Below, piece by piece: positions 9,636 through 19,140 of a stretch of DNA of 64,000 nucleotides. The notes under the pieces are model-generated. The model searched no databases. It saw only the letters and a list, made by a program, of their open reading frames with translations, and was not told where the DNA came from. The position numbers and the translations under genes were made by a program. Origin of the DNA: Chryseobacterium arthrosphaerae (GTDB lineage Bacteria; Bacteroidota; Bacteroidia; Flavobacteriales; Weeksellaceae); assembly GCF_001684965.1 (NCBI RefSeq), contig NZ_MAYG01000001.1, positions 620,001 to 684,000 of the forward strand, given 5' to 3'. How positions within the stretch are numbered: position 1 is the first letter of the stretch; each line of letters opens with the position of its first letter.

Positions 9636-10649
9636 ATGAGTGTAAAAGTTCCCAGATTTATCCTGAAAATTCAAGAGTTTTTTGATGACATCCATATTCC
9701 TGTTTTGGGAATATCGCTTTGGCAGATGTTTCAGATTTATATCTCCGGAATTTTCAAAGGGAATATTGGGCGTAAGGCAGCTGCTATTTCCTGGAGCTTT
9801 ACCATAAGTTTATTTCCTTTTATTCTGTTTCTATTGTCGGTTTTACCGTATATGCCGCATTATGCCAAACTGCAGTTTTATATTTTTGATGTGCTGATGC
9901 ATAATGTATTTCCATCCAATATGGAAGGAGATATACGCGGATATATCGAGGCTAATATTGTTCCCAATATGAAAGGAATCAGTAATCTGACGATTGTACT
10001 GGCGTTGCTTTTTGCAACCAACGGGACTTTTTCACTCATCAACGGATTTAATGAAAACTCCGATGAAAAGCTGAGCGATGTAAAAGAATTTATTCTGTCC
10101 TTTTTCATTACGATCGGCTTTATTACCATTGTATTTTTAGCACTTTTCGGCGTGTATTATGCGGAAGTGGTGATGAAACCTTTTACTCCGGCTTATGATA
10201 TTTCGTGGCTGGTGAATAACCTTTCCAAAATTATCGGATTTGTTTCCTTCCCTCTTTTTTATTTTATTCTTCTTACCCTGTTTTACTGGCTGGGAACGGT
10301 TAAGATCACGAGATTCAGACAGGCGATTCCCGGGGCCATTCTTACTACCGTATTGTTTGTGGTTACCACCTATATTTTTGCGATTTATGTAAAAGATATT
10401 GCCCGTTACAATGTTCTTTACGGGTCCATTGGAAGTATGATCCTGCTGATGGTATGGGTGAACGTGAATGTATATCTTCTTCTGTTCGGAAATGAGCTGA
10501 ATATGGCTATCAGAAAGCTCAGAATAGAAAAGCTTCTTTCCGATGAGATCCAGAAAGAAGCTGTTCAGTATCGTACTCCTGTATCAGAGCCTGATTTTGA
10601 GAGTAATGAAGATCATAAAAGAAAACTGGAGGACAGGAAGAAAAATTAA
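9636..10649 (+). CDS. YihY/BrkB-family inner-membrane protein
   Basis: This 337-residue protein has six predicted membrane helices and family landmarks such as NIGRKAAAISWSFTISLFPFILFLLSVLP, the NGTFSLINGFN stretch and the late GSIGSMILLMVWVNVNVYLLLFGNELN. The family was once annotated as ribonuclease BN in error; its real role is unproven, and transport has been suggested. The last 40 residues form a charged cytoplasmic tail. It is convergent with nhaA, and the two stop codons overlap inside the same TTAA. Confidence 0.9.
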   Translation: MSVKVPRFILKIQEFFDDIHIPVLGISLWQMFQIYISGIFKGNIGRKAAAISWSFTISLFPFILFLLSVLPYMPHYAKLQFYIFDVLMHNVFPSNMEGDIRGYIEANIVPNMKGISNLTIVLALLFATNGTFSLINGFNENSDEKLSDVKEFILSFFITIGFITIVFLALFGVYYAEVVMKPFTPAYDISWLVNNLSKIIGFVSFPLFYFILLTLFYWLGTVKITRFRQAIPGAILTTVLFVVTTYIFAIYVKDIARYNVLYGSIGSMILLMVWVNVNVYLLLFGNELNMAIRKLRIEKLLSDEIQKEAVQYRTPVSEPDFESNEDHKRKLEDRKKN

Positions 10650-11824
10650 TCTTCTTCCGGCACTGTATTTCCTTTAGAGCTTATGCTTAAAATGGTAAAT
10701 CCTAAAATGGCAGCTACAAAAGAAGCGATAAGGATCGCAAATTTAGCCTCATCCTGGATGTGAATTTCATTTTTAAAGGATAATAAAGCGATAAAGATAG
10801 ACATCGTAAATCCTATTCCCGCCAGAAGTCCTACACCAATCATTTGAAGCCAGTTGCTGTTCTGCGGTAAGGAACTCAGCTTTAATTTAATAGCAATCAG
10901 GGAGAATAGATTGATTCCTATCAGTTTCCCGAGAATCAGGCCGCAGATAATCCCTAATCCTAAAGTACTGCTGATCCCGGCAACCATATCTCCTGAAAAA
11001 GTAATATTGGTATTTGTAAGGGCGAAGATCGGCATGATCAGAAAGCTTACCGGAATGTGAAGCTGATGTTCCAGTTTTTCTAAAGGTGAAATTTCCACAT
11101 TGGAAGCATTCGTGGGAATGGAAAATGCCAGCAAAACCCCTGCTATTGTCGCATGTATCCCGGAATGATGAAGGAAGTACCATAAAAACAGTCCCGGTAT
11201 AATATAAAATATCGTTTTGGTAACTTTTAAAAAGTTCAGAAGAAACAGAAGCGCTGTTACTCCCAAAGACAGCAGGAGATAGCTCCAGTGAATCTGTTCC
11301 GTATAGAAAACAGCGATCACAAGAATAGCTCCAAGGTCATCTACAATAGCCAATGCCGCTAAAAATATCTTGATCGAATTGGGAATTTTTTTTCCGAGCA
11401 TAGAAATAATAGCCAGTGAGAAGGCAATATCCGTAGCCATAGGAATTCCCCAGCCATTGCTGTATTCGGTTCCGGAGTTGAAAATGCTGTAAATAACAGC
11501 CGGAACCAGCATTCCGCCTACTGCTGCAAAAATAGGCAGTGAAGCGTTTTTGAAAGATGAAAGCTCACCCTCTACAAGCTCTCTTTTGATCTCAAGACCA
11601 ACCAGAAGAAAAAATACAGCCATCAATCCGTCGTTGATCCAGATGCTGACAGGATATTCAAGCCCAAAGAGGTGAGTACCTACTACTTTATCTAAAAAAT
11701 GTTGAAAAGTTTCTGCTGCTGCTGAATTGGCGATAAGCAATGAAATAAGCACACAGAAGATAAGGATGATTCCTGATGCCTGACTGTTGTTGAAAAATTT
11801 TTTAAAATAAAGAGATAAATTCAT
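10646..11824 (-). CDS. nhaA: Na+/H+ antiporter NhaA
   Basis: At 392 residues with about 12 membrane helices, this matches NhaA. The paired aspartates of the ion site are present in LAALAIVDDLGAILVIAVFY, and the early loop GLEIKRELVEGEL and the discontinuous helix region MATDIAFSLAI are typical. The protein exports sodium in exchange for protons and keeps internal pH and Na+ in range. It starts two bases after the rel gene stop, so both are probably on one transcript. Confidence 0.96.
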   Translation of the reverse strand: MNLSLYFKKFFNNSQASGIILIFCVLISLLIANSAAAETFQHFLDKVVGTHLFGLEYPVSIWINDGLMAVFFLLVGLEIKRELVEGELSSFKNASLPIFAAVGGMLVPAVIYSIFNSGTEYSNGWGIPMATDIAFSLAIISMLGKKIPNSIKIFLAALAIVDDLGAILVIAVFYTEQIHWSYLLLSLGVTALLFLLNFLKVTKTIFYIIPGLFLWYFLHHSGIHATIAGVLLAFSIPTNASNVEISPLEKLEHQLHIPVSFLIMPIFALTNTNITFSGDMVAGISSTLGLGIICGLILGKLIGINLFSLIAIKLKLSSLPQNSNWLQMIGVGLLAGIGFTMSIFIALLSFKNEIHIQDEAKFAILIASFVAAILGFTILSISSKGNTVPEED

Positions 11825-11826
11825 AT

Positions 11827-14037
11827 TTAAGATTGTAATCGTCTCACTCTTGAAACGCCGTTAATACTTTTAAGTTTTTTAAAGGTCTCTTCAAGCTGAC
11901 CTTTATTTTTTACTTCCAAGTTGATGTTTCCGGTGAAAACGCCGTTGTTGGATTCAATGGACATGCTTTTCATATCCATTCCCATGCTTCCACTGATGAC
12001 CGTGGTGATATCGTTGATCATTCCCATTCTGTCGAGCCCTTCAATTTCAATTTTTACCCTGTTTTTGAAGCTTTCGGCATTGACCCATTTGGCCGGGATG
12101 ACACGATAGTCATATTGTGCTCTGAGGTTAATAGCATTCGGGCAGTTGTCACTGTGTACCTTGATACCGTCCGAGATGGTAATAAACCCGAAGATCTTAT
12201 CTCCAGGAATTACAGTACAGCATTTTGCATAGCTGTAGTTGAGTTTTTCCTCGTCTTTTCCGAAGACGATCATGTCCAGATTCTGCTCTTTCGGTTCTTC
12301 GAATTGCTGATTCTTGGATGGTGATTTTCTGAATCTGGAAAGTAAATTGTTGAAAACGTTTTTACTTTCTATATATTTTCTCAGGCTGCTCGCATCCAGC
12401 TCGTTGCTCTGGAATTTAAGGAACAGCTCCTGGGATGATTTCAGATTAAAGAATTTCTGAAGCTTATTGACCTCTTCATCATTGAAGTTGATTTTCGCAT
12501 GACGAAGTTTTCTCTGCAGGATTTCTTTACCTTCATCTACCAATTGGTTTTTCTGGGAGTTCAGGTAACTCTTGATCTTGGACTTGGCTTTTGAAGTTAC
12601 TACAAATTCCAGCCAGTCAGACTTCGGCTTTTGATTTTGCGAAGAGAGGATATCTACCTGATCTCCATTTTGAAGAATATAGGAAATAGGAACCAGTTTT
12701 CCGTTGATCTTAGCGCCTAAACATTTCATTCCCAGGTCGGAGTGAACGGAAAAAGCAAAATCCAGAGCCGTTGCATTCGTTGGAAGAATTTTAATTTCCC
12801 CCTTCGGTGTAAAGACAAAGACCTCTTTCGAATAGAGATTAAGCTTGATATTGTCTAAAAGCTCAGAAGTAGAAAGGTTCTGCTGCTGCTCAAGAACTTC
12901 ACGGATCTCAGTGACCCATTTTTCAAAATTCCTGTCATCACTGCTTTGTTTATAACCTTCTTTGTATTTGTAATGGGCAGCCACCCCTTTTTCAGCGATC
13001 TCATCCATTCGCTCTGAACGGATCTGAACTTCGATCCATTTTTTATCAGGCCCAAGAACCGTTAAATGCAGACTTTCATAGCCTGTGGAACGGGGCTGGG
13101 TGATCCAGTCACGCATTCTTGAAGGGTTGCTGTGATAGACATCCGTAACGATGGAATAGATCTTCCAGGCCAGGAACTTCTCATTCTTGGCGTCGGATTT
13201 ATAGATAATCCTGATTGCATAGTTGTCAAAGACCTCTTCAAAAGAAACGCCCTGTTTCAGCATCTTTCTGTATATGGAAGAAATAGCTTTCGCACGGCCT
13301 TTGATCGTAAAATTCAGACCTTCTTCCTTCAGTTTCTCCGAAACTTCGGTTTTAAATTCCTCAATATACCGCTCACGGCTTTCTTTGGCAAGTTCCAGTT
13401 TTTCCGTGATTTCACTGTATACTTCAGGATTATTGTATTTTAGAGAAAGATCTTCCAGCTCGGATTTGATGTTGTACAATCCCAGACGGTGTGCCATGGG
13501 AGCATAGATATACACGGTTTCCGAAGCAATTTTTTTCTGCTTGTCCGGAGCCATGCTTTCCAGGGTCCTCATATTGTGAAGGCGGTCTGCAATCTTGATC
13601 AGAATCACTCTGAAATCTTCGGAAAGAGTCAGCAAAAGCTTTCTGTAGTTTTCAGACTGTACAGAAATATTCTGGTGGTTCATGATGGAGATCTTGGTAA
13701 GCCCGTTGACGATATTGGCAATCTTTTCCCCGAAGATTTTTTTCAGGTCTTCATAGGTATAGTCAGAATCCTCAATGACGTCATGAAGCAGTGCACAGGC
13801 AATAGAAGTTGCTCCCAGCCCAATCTCTGTTGCCACAATTTTGGCCACGGCGATAGGGTGGTAGATGTAAGGTTCCCCAGACTTTCTCCTTTGATCTTTA
13901 TGTGCATCCAATGCAATATCGAATGCTTTCCGGATGAGTTTGTTGTTTTCCTCATCCAGCGTTCTGTATGTGTTAGAAATCAGATCCTTATATCTGGCAA
14001 GGATCTCTTTATTCTCTTGTTCTAAATCGTAACTCAT
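11827..14037 (-). CDS. Bifunctional (p)ppGpp synthetase/hydrolase (Rel/SpoT)
   Basis: At 736 residues this is a full-length long RSH protein. Domain order: HD hydrolase (about 40-190) with HKDQRRKSGEPYIYHP and the metal pair in LLHDVIEDSDYT; synthetase (about 240-370) with GRAKAISSIYRKM and RSTGYESLHLTV; TGS domain (about 400-460, VFVFTPKGEI); helical/zinc-finger region with YAKCCTVIPGD; and a C-terminal ACT domain. The intact HD motif points to hydrolase activity as well as synthesis, as in single-copy Bacteroidota Rel. It sets growth rate in response to starvation. It is transcribed together with nhaA downstream. Confidence 0.95.
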   Translation of the reverse strand: MSYDLEQENKEILARYKDLISNTYRTLDEENNKLIRKAFDIALDAHKDQRRKSGEPYIYHPIAVAKIVATEIGLGATSIACALLHDVIEDSDYTYEDLKKIFGEKIANIVNGLTKISIMNHQNISVQSENYRKLLLTLSEDFRVILIKIADRLHNMRTLESMAPDKQKKIASETVYIYAPMAHRLGLYNIKSELEDLSLKYNNPEVYSEITEKLELAKESRERYIEEFKTEVSEKLKEEGLNFTIKGRAKAISSIYRKMLKQGVSFEEVFDNYAIRIIYKSDAKNEKFLAWKIYSIVTDVYHSNPSRMRDWITQPRSTGYESLHLTVLGPDKKWIEVQIRSERMDEIAEKGVAAHYKYKEGYKQSSDDRNFEKWVTEIREVLEQQQNLSTSELLDNIKLNLYSKEVFVFTPKGEIKILPTNATALDFAFSVHSDLGMKCLGAKINGKLVPISYILQNGDQVDILSSQNQKPKSDWLEFVVTSKAKSKIKSYLNSQKNQLVDEGKEILQRKLRHAKINFNDEEVNKLQKFFNLKSSQELFLKFQSNELDASSLRKYIESKNVFNNLLSRFRKSPSKNQQFEEPKEQNLDMIVFGKDEEKLNYSYAKCCTVIPGDKIFGFITISDGIKVHSDNCPNAINLRAQYDYRVIPAKWVNAESFKNRVKIEIEGLDRMGMINDITTVISGSMGMDMKSMSIESNNGVFTGNINLEVKNKGQLEETFKKLKSINGVSRVRRLQS

Positions 14038-14097
14038 TTGTGCAGATGCCTATAATACAACGAAAATACGAAAATTTTTAGTTTTTTCAAATATAAA

Positions 14098-14123
14098 AGA
14101 TCCGTAGAAGCGTCTACGGATCT
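14098..14123 (-). terminator. Intrinsic terminator downstream of the 121-residue gene
   Basis: An 11-bp perfect stem (14098-14108 with 14113-14123) has an AGCG loop. Read on the minus strand it is followed by TTTTATATTT, so it ends the gene at 14146-14511 just before the rel start. Confidence 0.75.
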
Positions 14124-14145
14124 GTGGTTATTAGTTTTATGCCGG

Positions 14146-14511
14146 TTAGAATTTTACTTCCGAATTCATTCCGTCACTTGATGTTTTGATTTTGATATCA
14201 GGACTGTTGTGAATTTCGGCCCTGTTTCTTGCGTCTATGTATTTTTTTATAGTGTCATAATTCGTTTCGCTCACACTCATATTTTCAAATAAATAAGACT
14301 TCAGAGCCGTATTCTGAATGAAAATATTCCGGGCAAGGTCAATCTGGCTATCATCTTTTACGGTAACACTTGCCAGATATTGGGAATGGTTAGAATCACT
14401 ATTAAGGTATACAATGTAATCTTCATTTTCAAATCCTGAATTTTCCAGATCACTTTCCAGTTTTTTGTAGTCGCTGTGATGATCAAATAGTCCAGCTAGT
14501 ATATTTGACAT
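14146..14511 (-). CDS. Small cytoplasmic protein of unknown function
   Basis: This is a 121-residue soluble protein with no signal peptide. The first 75 residues alternate helix and strand in a pattern (FDHHSDYKKLESDLENSGF, then YIVYL and YLASVTVKDD) that resembles the small ferredoxin-like domain of general stress proteins. This is a weak resemblance, not an identification. It stands alone between a terminator and a long A+T-rich gap. Confidence 0.7.
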   Translation of the reverse strand: MSNILAGLFDHHSDYKKLESDLENSGFENEDYIVYLNSDSNHSQYLASVTVKDDSQIDLARNIFIQNTALKSYLFENMSVSETNYDTIKKYIDARNRAEIHNSPDIKIKTSSDGMNSEVKF

Positions 14512-14768
14512 AATTAATAGGTTTAAAGTTATGATTAAAGTTAATGATTATTTTCTGATTTCCATTGCGGTTAAATCAATAAAGTATGTTAATTAACATT
14601 TCATTTATATAATAAAATGATTTATTTTAACAAATTTTATTGAACGCGTGTTTAATTTTGATTATTTTATAAAATTAAAAATAGATTTTTAAATTCTTAA
14701 GTGGTTTATTTATAGCGGTTTGTGTTTTGTTTTTTAAGCTTTATCGATATATTCACTCAGGTAAAAAA
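14512..14768. other. A+T-rich gap, nothing identified
   Basis: The sequence is very A+T-rich and holds no ORF or repeat I can support. It presumably contains the promoter of the 121-residue gene, but no clean TAnnTTTG element was found. Confidence 0.3.
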
Positions 14769-14797
14769 ATCCCCTTAAAAAATGCTTTTAAGGGGAT
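14769..14797 (-). terminator. Intrinsic terminator after acs
   Basis: A 12-bp perfect stem (14769-14780 with 14786-14797) is followed, on the minus strand, by a run of seven T. It lies 15 bases past the acs stop codon and closes the acetate block. Confidence 0.9.
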
Positions 14798-14811
14798 GAT
14801 TGAAAATTTAA

Positions 14812-16719
14812 TTAAATCCTTTCGTTCTTGATTTCTTCTACAATTTCCGGATTCAGAAGCGTTGAGATATCTCCGAAATTACTAAAGTCTCCTTCCGCAA
14901 TCTTCCTCAGAATCCTACGCATAATTTTTCCTGAACGTGTTTTAGGAAGCCCGGAAACAAACTGAATTTTATCCAGCTTGGCAATAGGGCCTATCTGGTC
15001 TGAAATCAGCTGGTTGATCTCTTTCTTCAGGTTTTCTTTATCACGGCTTTCACCTGTTTCTTTCAGCGTTACATAGCCATACAGTGCATTTCCTTTGATG
15101 TCATGCGGATATCCTACAATGGCAGATTCTGCTACAGCAGGGTGCTGGTTGATACTGTCTTCAATCGGTGCTGTTCCCAGATTGTGTCCGGAAACAATAA
15201 TCACATCGTCTACACGGCCCGTGATTCTATAATACCCCACTTCATCTCTCAAAGCGCCGTCACCTGTGAAATATTTTCCAGGAAAAGCAGTGAAATAAGT
15301 CTCTTTATACCTTTGATGGTCGCCCCAGATCGTTCTTGCAATTCCCGGCCATGGAAAACGGATACAAAGATTTCCTGTCACCTGGTTTCCGGTGATTTCG
15401 TTACGTTTGTCATCCATTAAAACAGGCTGGATTCCCGGTAGTGGAAGGGTTGCGTAGGTAGGTTTTGTAGGGGTAACGAATGGGAGAGGAGAGATCATGA
15501 TTCCTCCTGTTTCAGTCTGCCACCAGGTATCTACAATCGGGCATTTCTTTTTTCCTACATGATCATTGAACCAATGCCATGCTTCGTCGTTGATGGGTTC
15601 ACCCACAGATCCGATTACTTTTAAGGTGCTCAGGTCATGCTTGTCTACCCATTCCGTACTTTCTTTTGCCAATGAGCGGATTGCTGTAGGAGCGGTGTAG
15701 AACTGGGTGATCTTATGTTTTTCAATAACTTCCCAGAAACGGTCCGGCTCAGGATAAGTGGGAACGCCTTCAAAAATTACCGTGGTAGCCCCGTTCAGTA
15801 AAGGTCCGTAAAGGATATAGGAGTGCCCCGTAATCCATCCGATATCGGCAGTACACCAGTAAATATCATTTTCTTTATAATTGAATACGTTTTTGAAAGT
15901 GTATGCTGTGTACACCATATAACCGGCGCAGGTATGAAGCATTCCCTTAGGTTTCCCCGTAGAGCCGGAAGTATACAGAATGAACAGCGGATCTTCAGAA
16001 TCCATGATAACAGTAACGAAATCAGGAGAGGCTTTTTCATACAGATCAGCCATCCAGTAATCTCTGCCTTCCTTCATTCTGATCTCGTTGTGGGTTCTTT
16101 TCACTACCAGTACTTTTTCGATGGTAGGGCTTTTTTCCAAAGCTTCATCAACGATGCTTTTCAGATCAAGAACTTTATTACCTCTATAGCTTCCGTCCGA
16201 AGTAATAATCATTTTCGCTTCACAGTCATTGACTCTTGAAGCTACTGCAGAAGCTGAAAATCCTGCAAAAATTACGGAATGAACGGCTCCCAGTTTAGCA
16301 CATGCCAGCATGGTAATGGCCAGTTCGGGGATCATCGGAAGGTAAATACACACCCTGTCGCCTTTTTCAATGCCCATATCACGCAAAACGTTGGCGGTTT
16401 TATTCACACGGGTATACAGCTCGTTGTAGGAAATATGTTGTGCTTCTTCCTTGGGATCATTCGGTTCCCAGATAATGGCAGTCTTGTCTCCTCTTACGGA
16501 TAGGTGTCTGTCTATACAGTTTTTGGTAATATTAAGTTTGGCATTTTTAAACCAAGTGATCTTAGCTTCATTCATATCGTACTTAACGACCTTGCTCCAT
16601 CTCTGGTACCACACGAAATTCTGGTCAGCTACTTTGTCCCAGAATTTTTTAGGATTTTTGATCGACTTTTTATATTCTTCAAAATAATGTGGCAGATCTT
16701 CTATTAAGTAATTTCTCAT
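14812..16719 (-). CDS. acs: Acetyl-CoA synthetase
   Basis: This is a 635-residue AMP-forming acetate-CoA ligase that activates acetate to acetyl-AMP and then acetyl-CoA. The P-loop-like core LYTSGSTGKPKGMLHT, WCTADIGWITGHSYI, the WWQTETGG motif and the hinge TGDGALRDEVGYYRITGRVDD are all present. The C-terminal PKTRSGKIMRRILRKIAEG carries the lysine that is acetylated in regulated Acs enzymes. The tryptophan of the WWQTE motif favours acetate over longer acids. Its place at the end of a block with a symporter-kinase and PrpE suits acetate scavenging. Confidence 0.96.
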   Translation of the reverse strand: MRNYLIEDLPHYFEEYKKSIKNPKKFWDKVADQNFVWYQRWSKVVKYDMNEAKITWFKNAKLNITKNCIDRHLSVRGDKTAIIWEPNDPKEEAQHISYNELYTRVNKTANVLRDMGIEKGDRVCIYLPMIPELAITMLACAKLGAVHSVIFAGFSASAVASRVNDCEAKMIITSDGSYRGNKVLDLKSIVDEALEKSPTIEKVLVVKRTHNEIRMKEGRDYWMADLYEKASPDFVTVIMDSEDPLFILYTSGSTGKPKGMLHTCAGYMVYTAYTFKNVFNYKENDIYWCTADIGWITGHSYILYGPLLNGATTVIFEGVPTYPEPDRFWEVIEKHKITQFYTAPTAIRSLAKESTEWVDKHDLSTLKVIGSVGEPINDEAWHWFNDHVGKKKCPIVDTWWQTETGGIMISPLPFVTPTKPTYATLPLPGIQPVLMDDKRNEITGNQVTGNLCIRFPWPGIARTIWGDHQRYKETYFTAFPGKYFTGDGALRDEVGYYRITGRVDDVIIVSGHNLGTAPIEDSINQHPAVAESAIVGYPHDIKGNALYGYVTLKETGESRDKENLKKEINQLISDQIGPIAKLDKIQFVSGLPKTRSGKIMRRILRKIAEGDFSNFGDISTLLNPEIVEEIKNERI

Positions 16720-16778
16720 ATCCCTTTCGTTTTTGAAATTTGAATTATTATATTTTAAATTTATGTTTAATTTCTGGC

Positions 16779-18665
16779 TTAAGCCCTATAATCCCTGATT
16801 TTTTCCTGAATTTCTTCAATGATTTTCTCATCATCAATCGTAGACGGAACCTGAAAATCCTTTCCGTCCAGTAATGTTCTTATCAGTTTTCTCAGTGTCT
16901 TTCCGGACCGTGTTTTGGGTAAGCGTTTGACAACCATTGCATTCTTTAAAAAAGCAACGGCTCCTATTTTTTCACGAACCATCCGGATAATGTCTTTTTC
17001 AACCTGTTCTTCGGAGATTGCAGCTCCGTTCTTCAATACCACAGAAGCAAAAGGAATCTGCCCTTTCAGGTCATCATCAATTCCTACTACGGCACATTCT
17101 GCAACATCAGGATGTGATGATACAATTTCTTCCATTTCAGACGTGGAAAGCCGGTGTCCTGCAACATTGATTACATCGTCCACTCTTCCTGTAATGAAGA
17201 TATAGCCGTCTTCATCCTGTATGGCGCCATCTCCGGAAAAATAATATCCGTTGTATTGAGACAGGTAGCTGTTATGAAAACGTTCATAATCGTTCCAGAT
17301 TCCCAGCATAGCTCCAGGAGGAAGCGGAAGTTTTATAATTAAATAGCCTTCCTGATGAGCATCCAGTTCATATCCGTTTTCGTCAAAAATTTTAATATCA
17401 TAACCCGGAACCGGTTTTCCGGCTGAAGCTCTTTTGATTTTGTAATTTTCATCAAAGGTCATTAAACCCAACATGGGCCAGCCGGATTCCGTCTGCCACC
17501 AGTGGTCAATAGCCGGAACCCCGATATGTTCTGCAAACCAGTCCAGAGTAGCAACATCACAACGTTCGCCGGCGAGGAATTGTTTTTTAAAGTGAGACAG
17601 GTCGTATTTCTTTACCAGCTCTCCGTCAGGATCTTCTTTTTTAATGGCTCTGATGGCTGTAGGAGCGGTAAACATGACGGATACCTTATATTCTGAAATG
17701 ATTCTCCAGAAAGTTCCCGCATCCGGGGTCATGATAGGTTTCCCTTCAAAAATAATGGTTGTATTTCTATTGATCAATGGCCCGTAAACGGAAAAACTAT
17801 GTCCTACCGCCCAGCCAAAATCTGAGGCCGCCCAATAGGTTTCACCGGGTTCAACGCCATAGATGTATTTCATGGAAAATTTCAGTGCTGTGGCATAGCC
17901 GCCGGTATCCCGTACAATACCCTTTGGTTTCCCGGTAGTTCCTGAAGTGTAAAGCAAATATAAAGGATGGGTAGATTCTACGGAAACACAGTCTGCAGGT
18001 TCGGATTTTTGAACAAGCTCTTCGTAATCAATCAGTCCGTCAAACATTTCATGTTGATTGTCAACCAGCTTTCTGTTGTAAACAATGATATTGTCTACTT
18101 TATCCTGAGCCAGTTCAATTGCTTTTTCTACCAGTGGGAGATAGGGGATTCTTTTGGCAATTTCAATTCCTGCTGTTGCTGTGATCAGGACTTTGGGTTT
18201 ACAGTCATCAATTCTCACCACCAGTTCGTGAGGAGCAAAACCTCCGAAAACCACATTGTGAATCACCCCGATCCTTGCACAGGCAAGCATGGCAAAAAGG
18301 GTCTGCGGGATCATGGGCATGTAGATAACTGCAGTATCTCCCTTTTTTAATCCTAAAGAAGCGAGTCCACCGGCTAATTTTGAGATTTCTTCCTGGGCCT
18401 GTCTGAAAGTATAGGTTTTCTTCTGGCCGGTAACGGGTGAATCATAGACGATGGCTGTCTGATCTCCAAACCCGTCTTCAATATGCTGATCAATGCAGAG
18501 GTGACACATGTTGAGCCTGCCGTCAGAGTACCACTGCGGGTAATTATTCTGATCTTTGGAAAGGATCTGCTGTGGAAACTCGAACCATTGTATTGCTTCG
18601 GCCTGCTGCTTCCAGAAATCTTCTTTATGATCTATGCTTTGTTTAAATAAGGTATCTGTATCCAT
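16779..18665 (-). CDS. prpE: Propionyl-CoA synthetase (PrpE-type)
   Basis: This 628-residue AMP-forming ligase is clearly paralogous to the next gene but of the PrpE branch: LYTSGTTGKPKGIVRDTGGYATAL, WAASDFGWAVGHSFSVYGPL and WWQTESGWPM differ from Acs in the way PrpE enzymes do. The C-terminal PKTRSGKTLRKLIRTLLDGK holds the acylatable lysine. It should activate propionate and, less well, acetate. It lies 59 bases upstream of acs on the same strand. No methylcitrate cycle genes are nearby, so the fate of propionyl-CoA is not shown here. Confidence 0.9.
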   Translation of the reverse strand: MDTDTLFKQSIDHKEDFWKQQAEAIQWFEFPQQILSKDQNNYPQWYSDGRLNMCHLCIDQHIEDGFGDQTAIVYDSPVTGQKKTYTFRQAQEEISKLAGGLASLGLKKGDTAVIYMPMIPQTLFAMLACARIGVIHNVVFGGFAPHELVVRIDDCKPKVLITATAGIEIAKRIPYLPLVEKAIELAQDKVDNIIVYNRKLVDNQHEMFDGLIDYEELVQKSEPADCVSVESTHPLYLLYTSGTTGKPKGIVRDTGGYATALKFSMKYIYGVEPGETYWAASDFGWAVGHSFSVYGPLINRNTTIIFEGKPIMTPDAGTFWRIISEYKVSVMFTAPTAIRAIKKEDPDGELVKKYDLSHFKKQFLAGERCDVATLDWFAEHIGVPAIDHWWQTESGWPMLGLMTFDENYKIKRASAGKPVPGYDIKIFDENGYELDAHQEGYLIIKLPLPPGAMLGIWNDYERFHNSYLSQYNGYYFSGDGAIQDEDGYIFITGRVDDVINVAGHRLSTSEMEEIVSSHPDVAECAVVGIDDDLKGQIPFASVVLKNGAAISEEQVEKDIIRMVREKIGAVAFLKNAMVVKRLPKTRSGKTLRKLIRTLLDGKDFQVPSTIDDEKIIEEIQEKIRDYRA

Positions 18666-18693
18666 AGTAATTTCATTGTATTAGTGTCTGTAA

Positions 18694-18720
18694 GTCATTG
18701 CGGGCCGAAGGCGAAGCAAT
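18694..18720. repeat. Short GTCATTGCG...GAAGCAAT intergenic repeat
   Basis: The sequence starting GTCATTGCGG and ending CGAAGCAAT lies between prpE and the receiver gene. It has the form of the short repeat widely scattered in bacterial genomes with GTCATTGCGAG...AAGCAATCT ends. A related copy of the GTCATTCTGAA type is at 38425. It is followed by CTTAATGGTT, a motif that recurs near 35430. Confidence 0.5.
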
Positions 18721-18771
18721 TTCTTAATCATCTTAATTCCTTTATGAATCTTAATGGTTTAATTTTATCTG

Positions 18772-19131
18772 TTAAAACATCTCCTCAATCTGCTGCATAA
18801 GTTTTTTGATAGAATAAGGTTTCGTTACGTAAGCATCAGCTCCCATTTCCAATCCTTTTTCAATGTCTCTCGGGTTGTTTTTTGCACTCAGAAAGATGAC
18901 TTTGGTGTCTTTCAGTTTTTCATCCTGCCTGATCAGGTCCAGGGTACTGTATCCGTCAAGGTTAGGCATCATAATGTCCAGTAAAATGACATCCGGAACC
19001 ATGTTTTTCAGAAAGTCCAGTACTTCCGTTCCGTCCCGTGCGATATAAACATCATAGCCGTTTTTCTTAAAACTGTACTCCAGCGACATTAATATTTTGT
19101 GTTCATCATCTGCAATGATTATCTTTCTCAT
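18772..19131 (-). CDS. Stand-alone response-regulator receiver
   Basis: This is a 119-residue CheY-like receiver and nothing else. The acidic pair is Asp8-Asp9, the phosphorylation site is Asp52 in VILLDIMMPNLDG, and the switch Ser (FLSAK) and Lys (VTKPYS) are in place. There is no DNA-binding domain. It begins 9 bases after the symporter-kinase gene, which is surely its partner. Output must pass through another protein, or the receiver may act as a phosphate sink. Confidence 0.93.
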   Translation of the reverse strand: MRKIIIADDEHKILMSLEYSFKKNGYDVYIARDGTEVLDFLKNMVPDVILLDIMMPNLDGYSTLDLIRQDEKLKDTKVIFLSAKNNPRDIEKGLEMGADAYVTKPYSIKKLMQQIEEMF

Positions 19132-19140
19132 AAGTGGGTT

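Noticed and set aside
9563..9685. 40-codon ORF in the yihY promoter region as a leader peptide
   Set aside because: It overlaps the yihY start out of frame, and there is no terminator or alternative hairpin to give it a role.
13489..14025. 178-residue ORF opposite the rel gene
   Set aside because: It is a shadow of the conserved HD-domain coding strand with no signal or family pattern.
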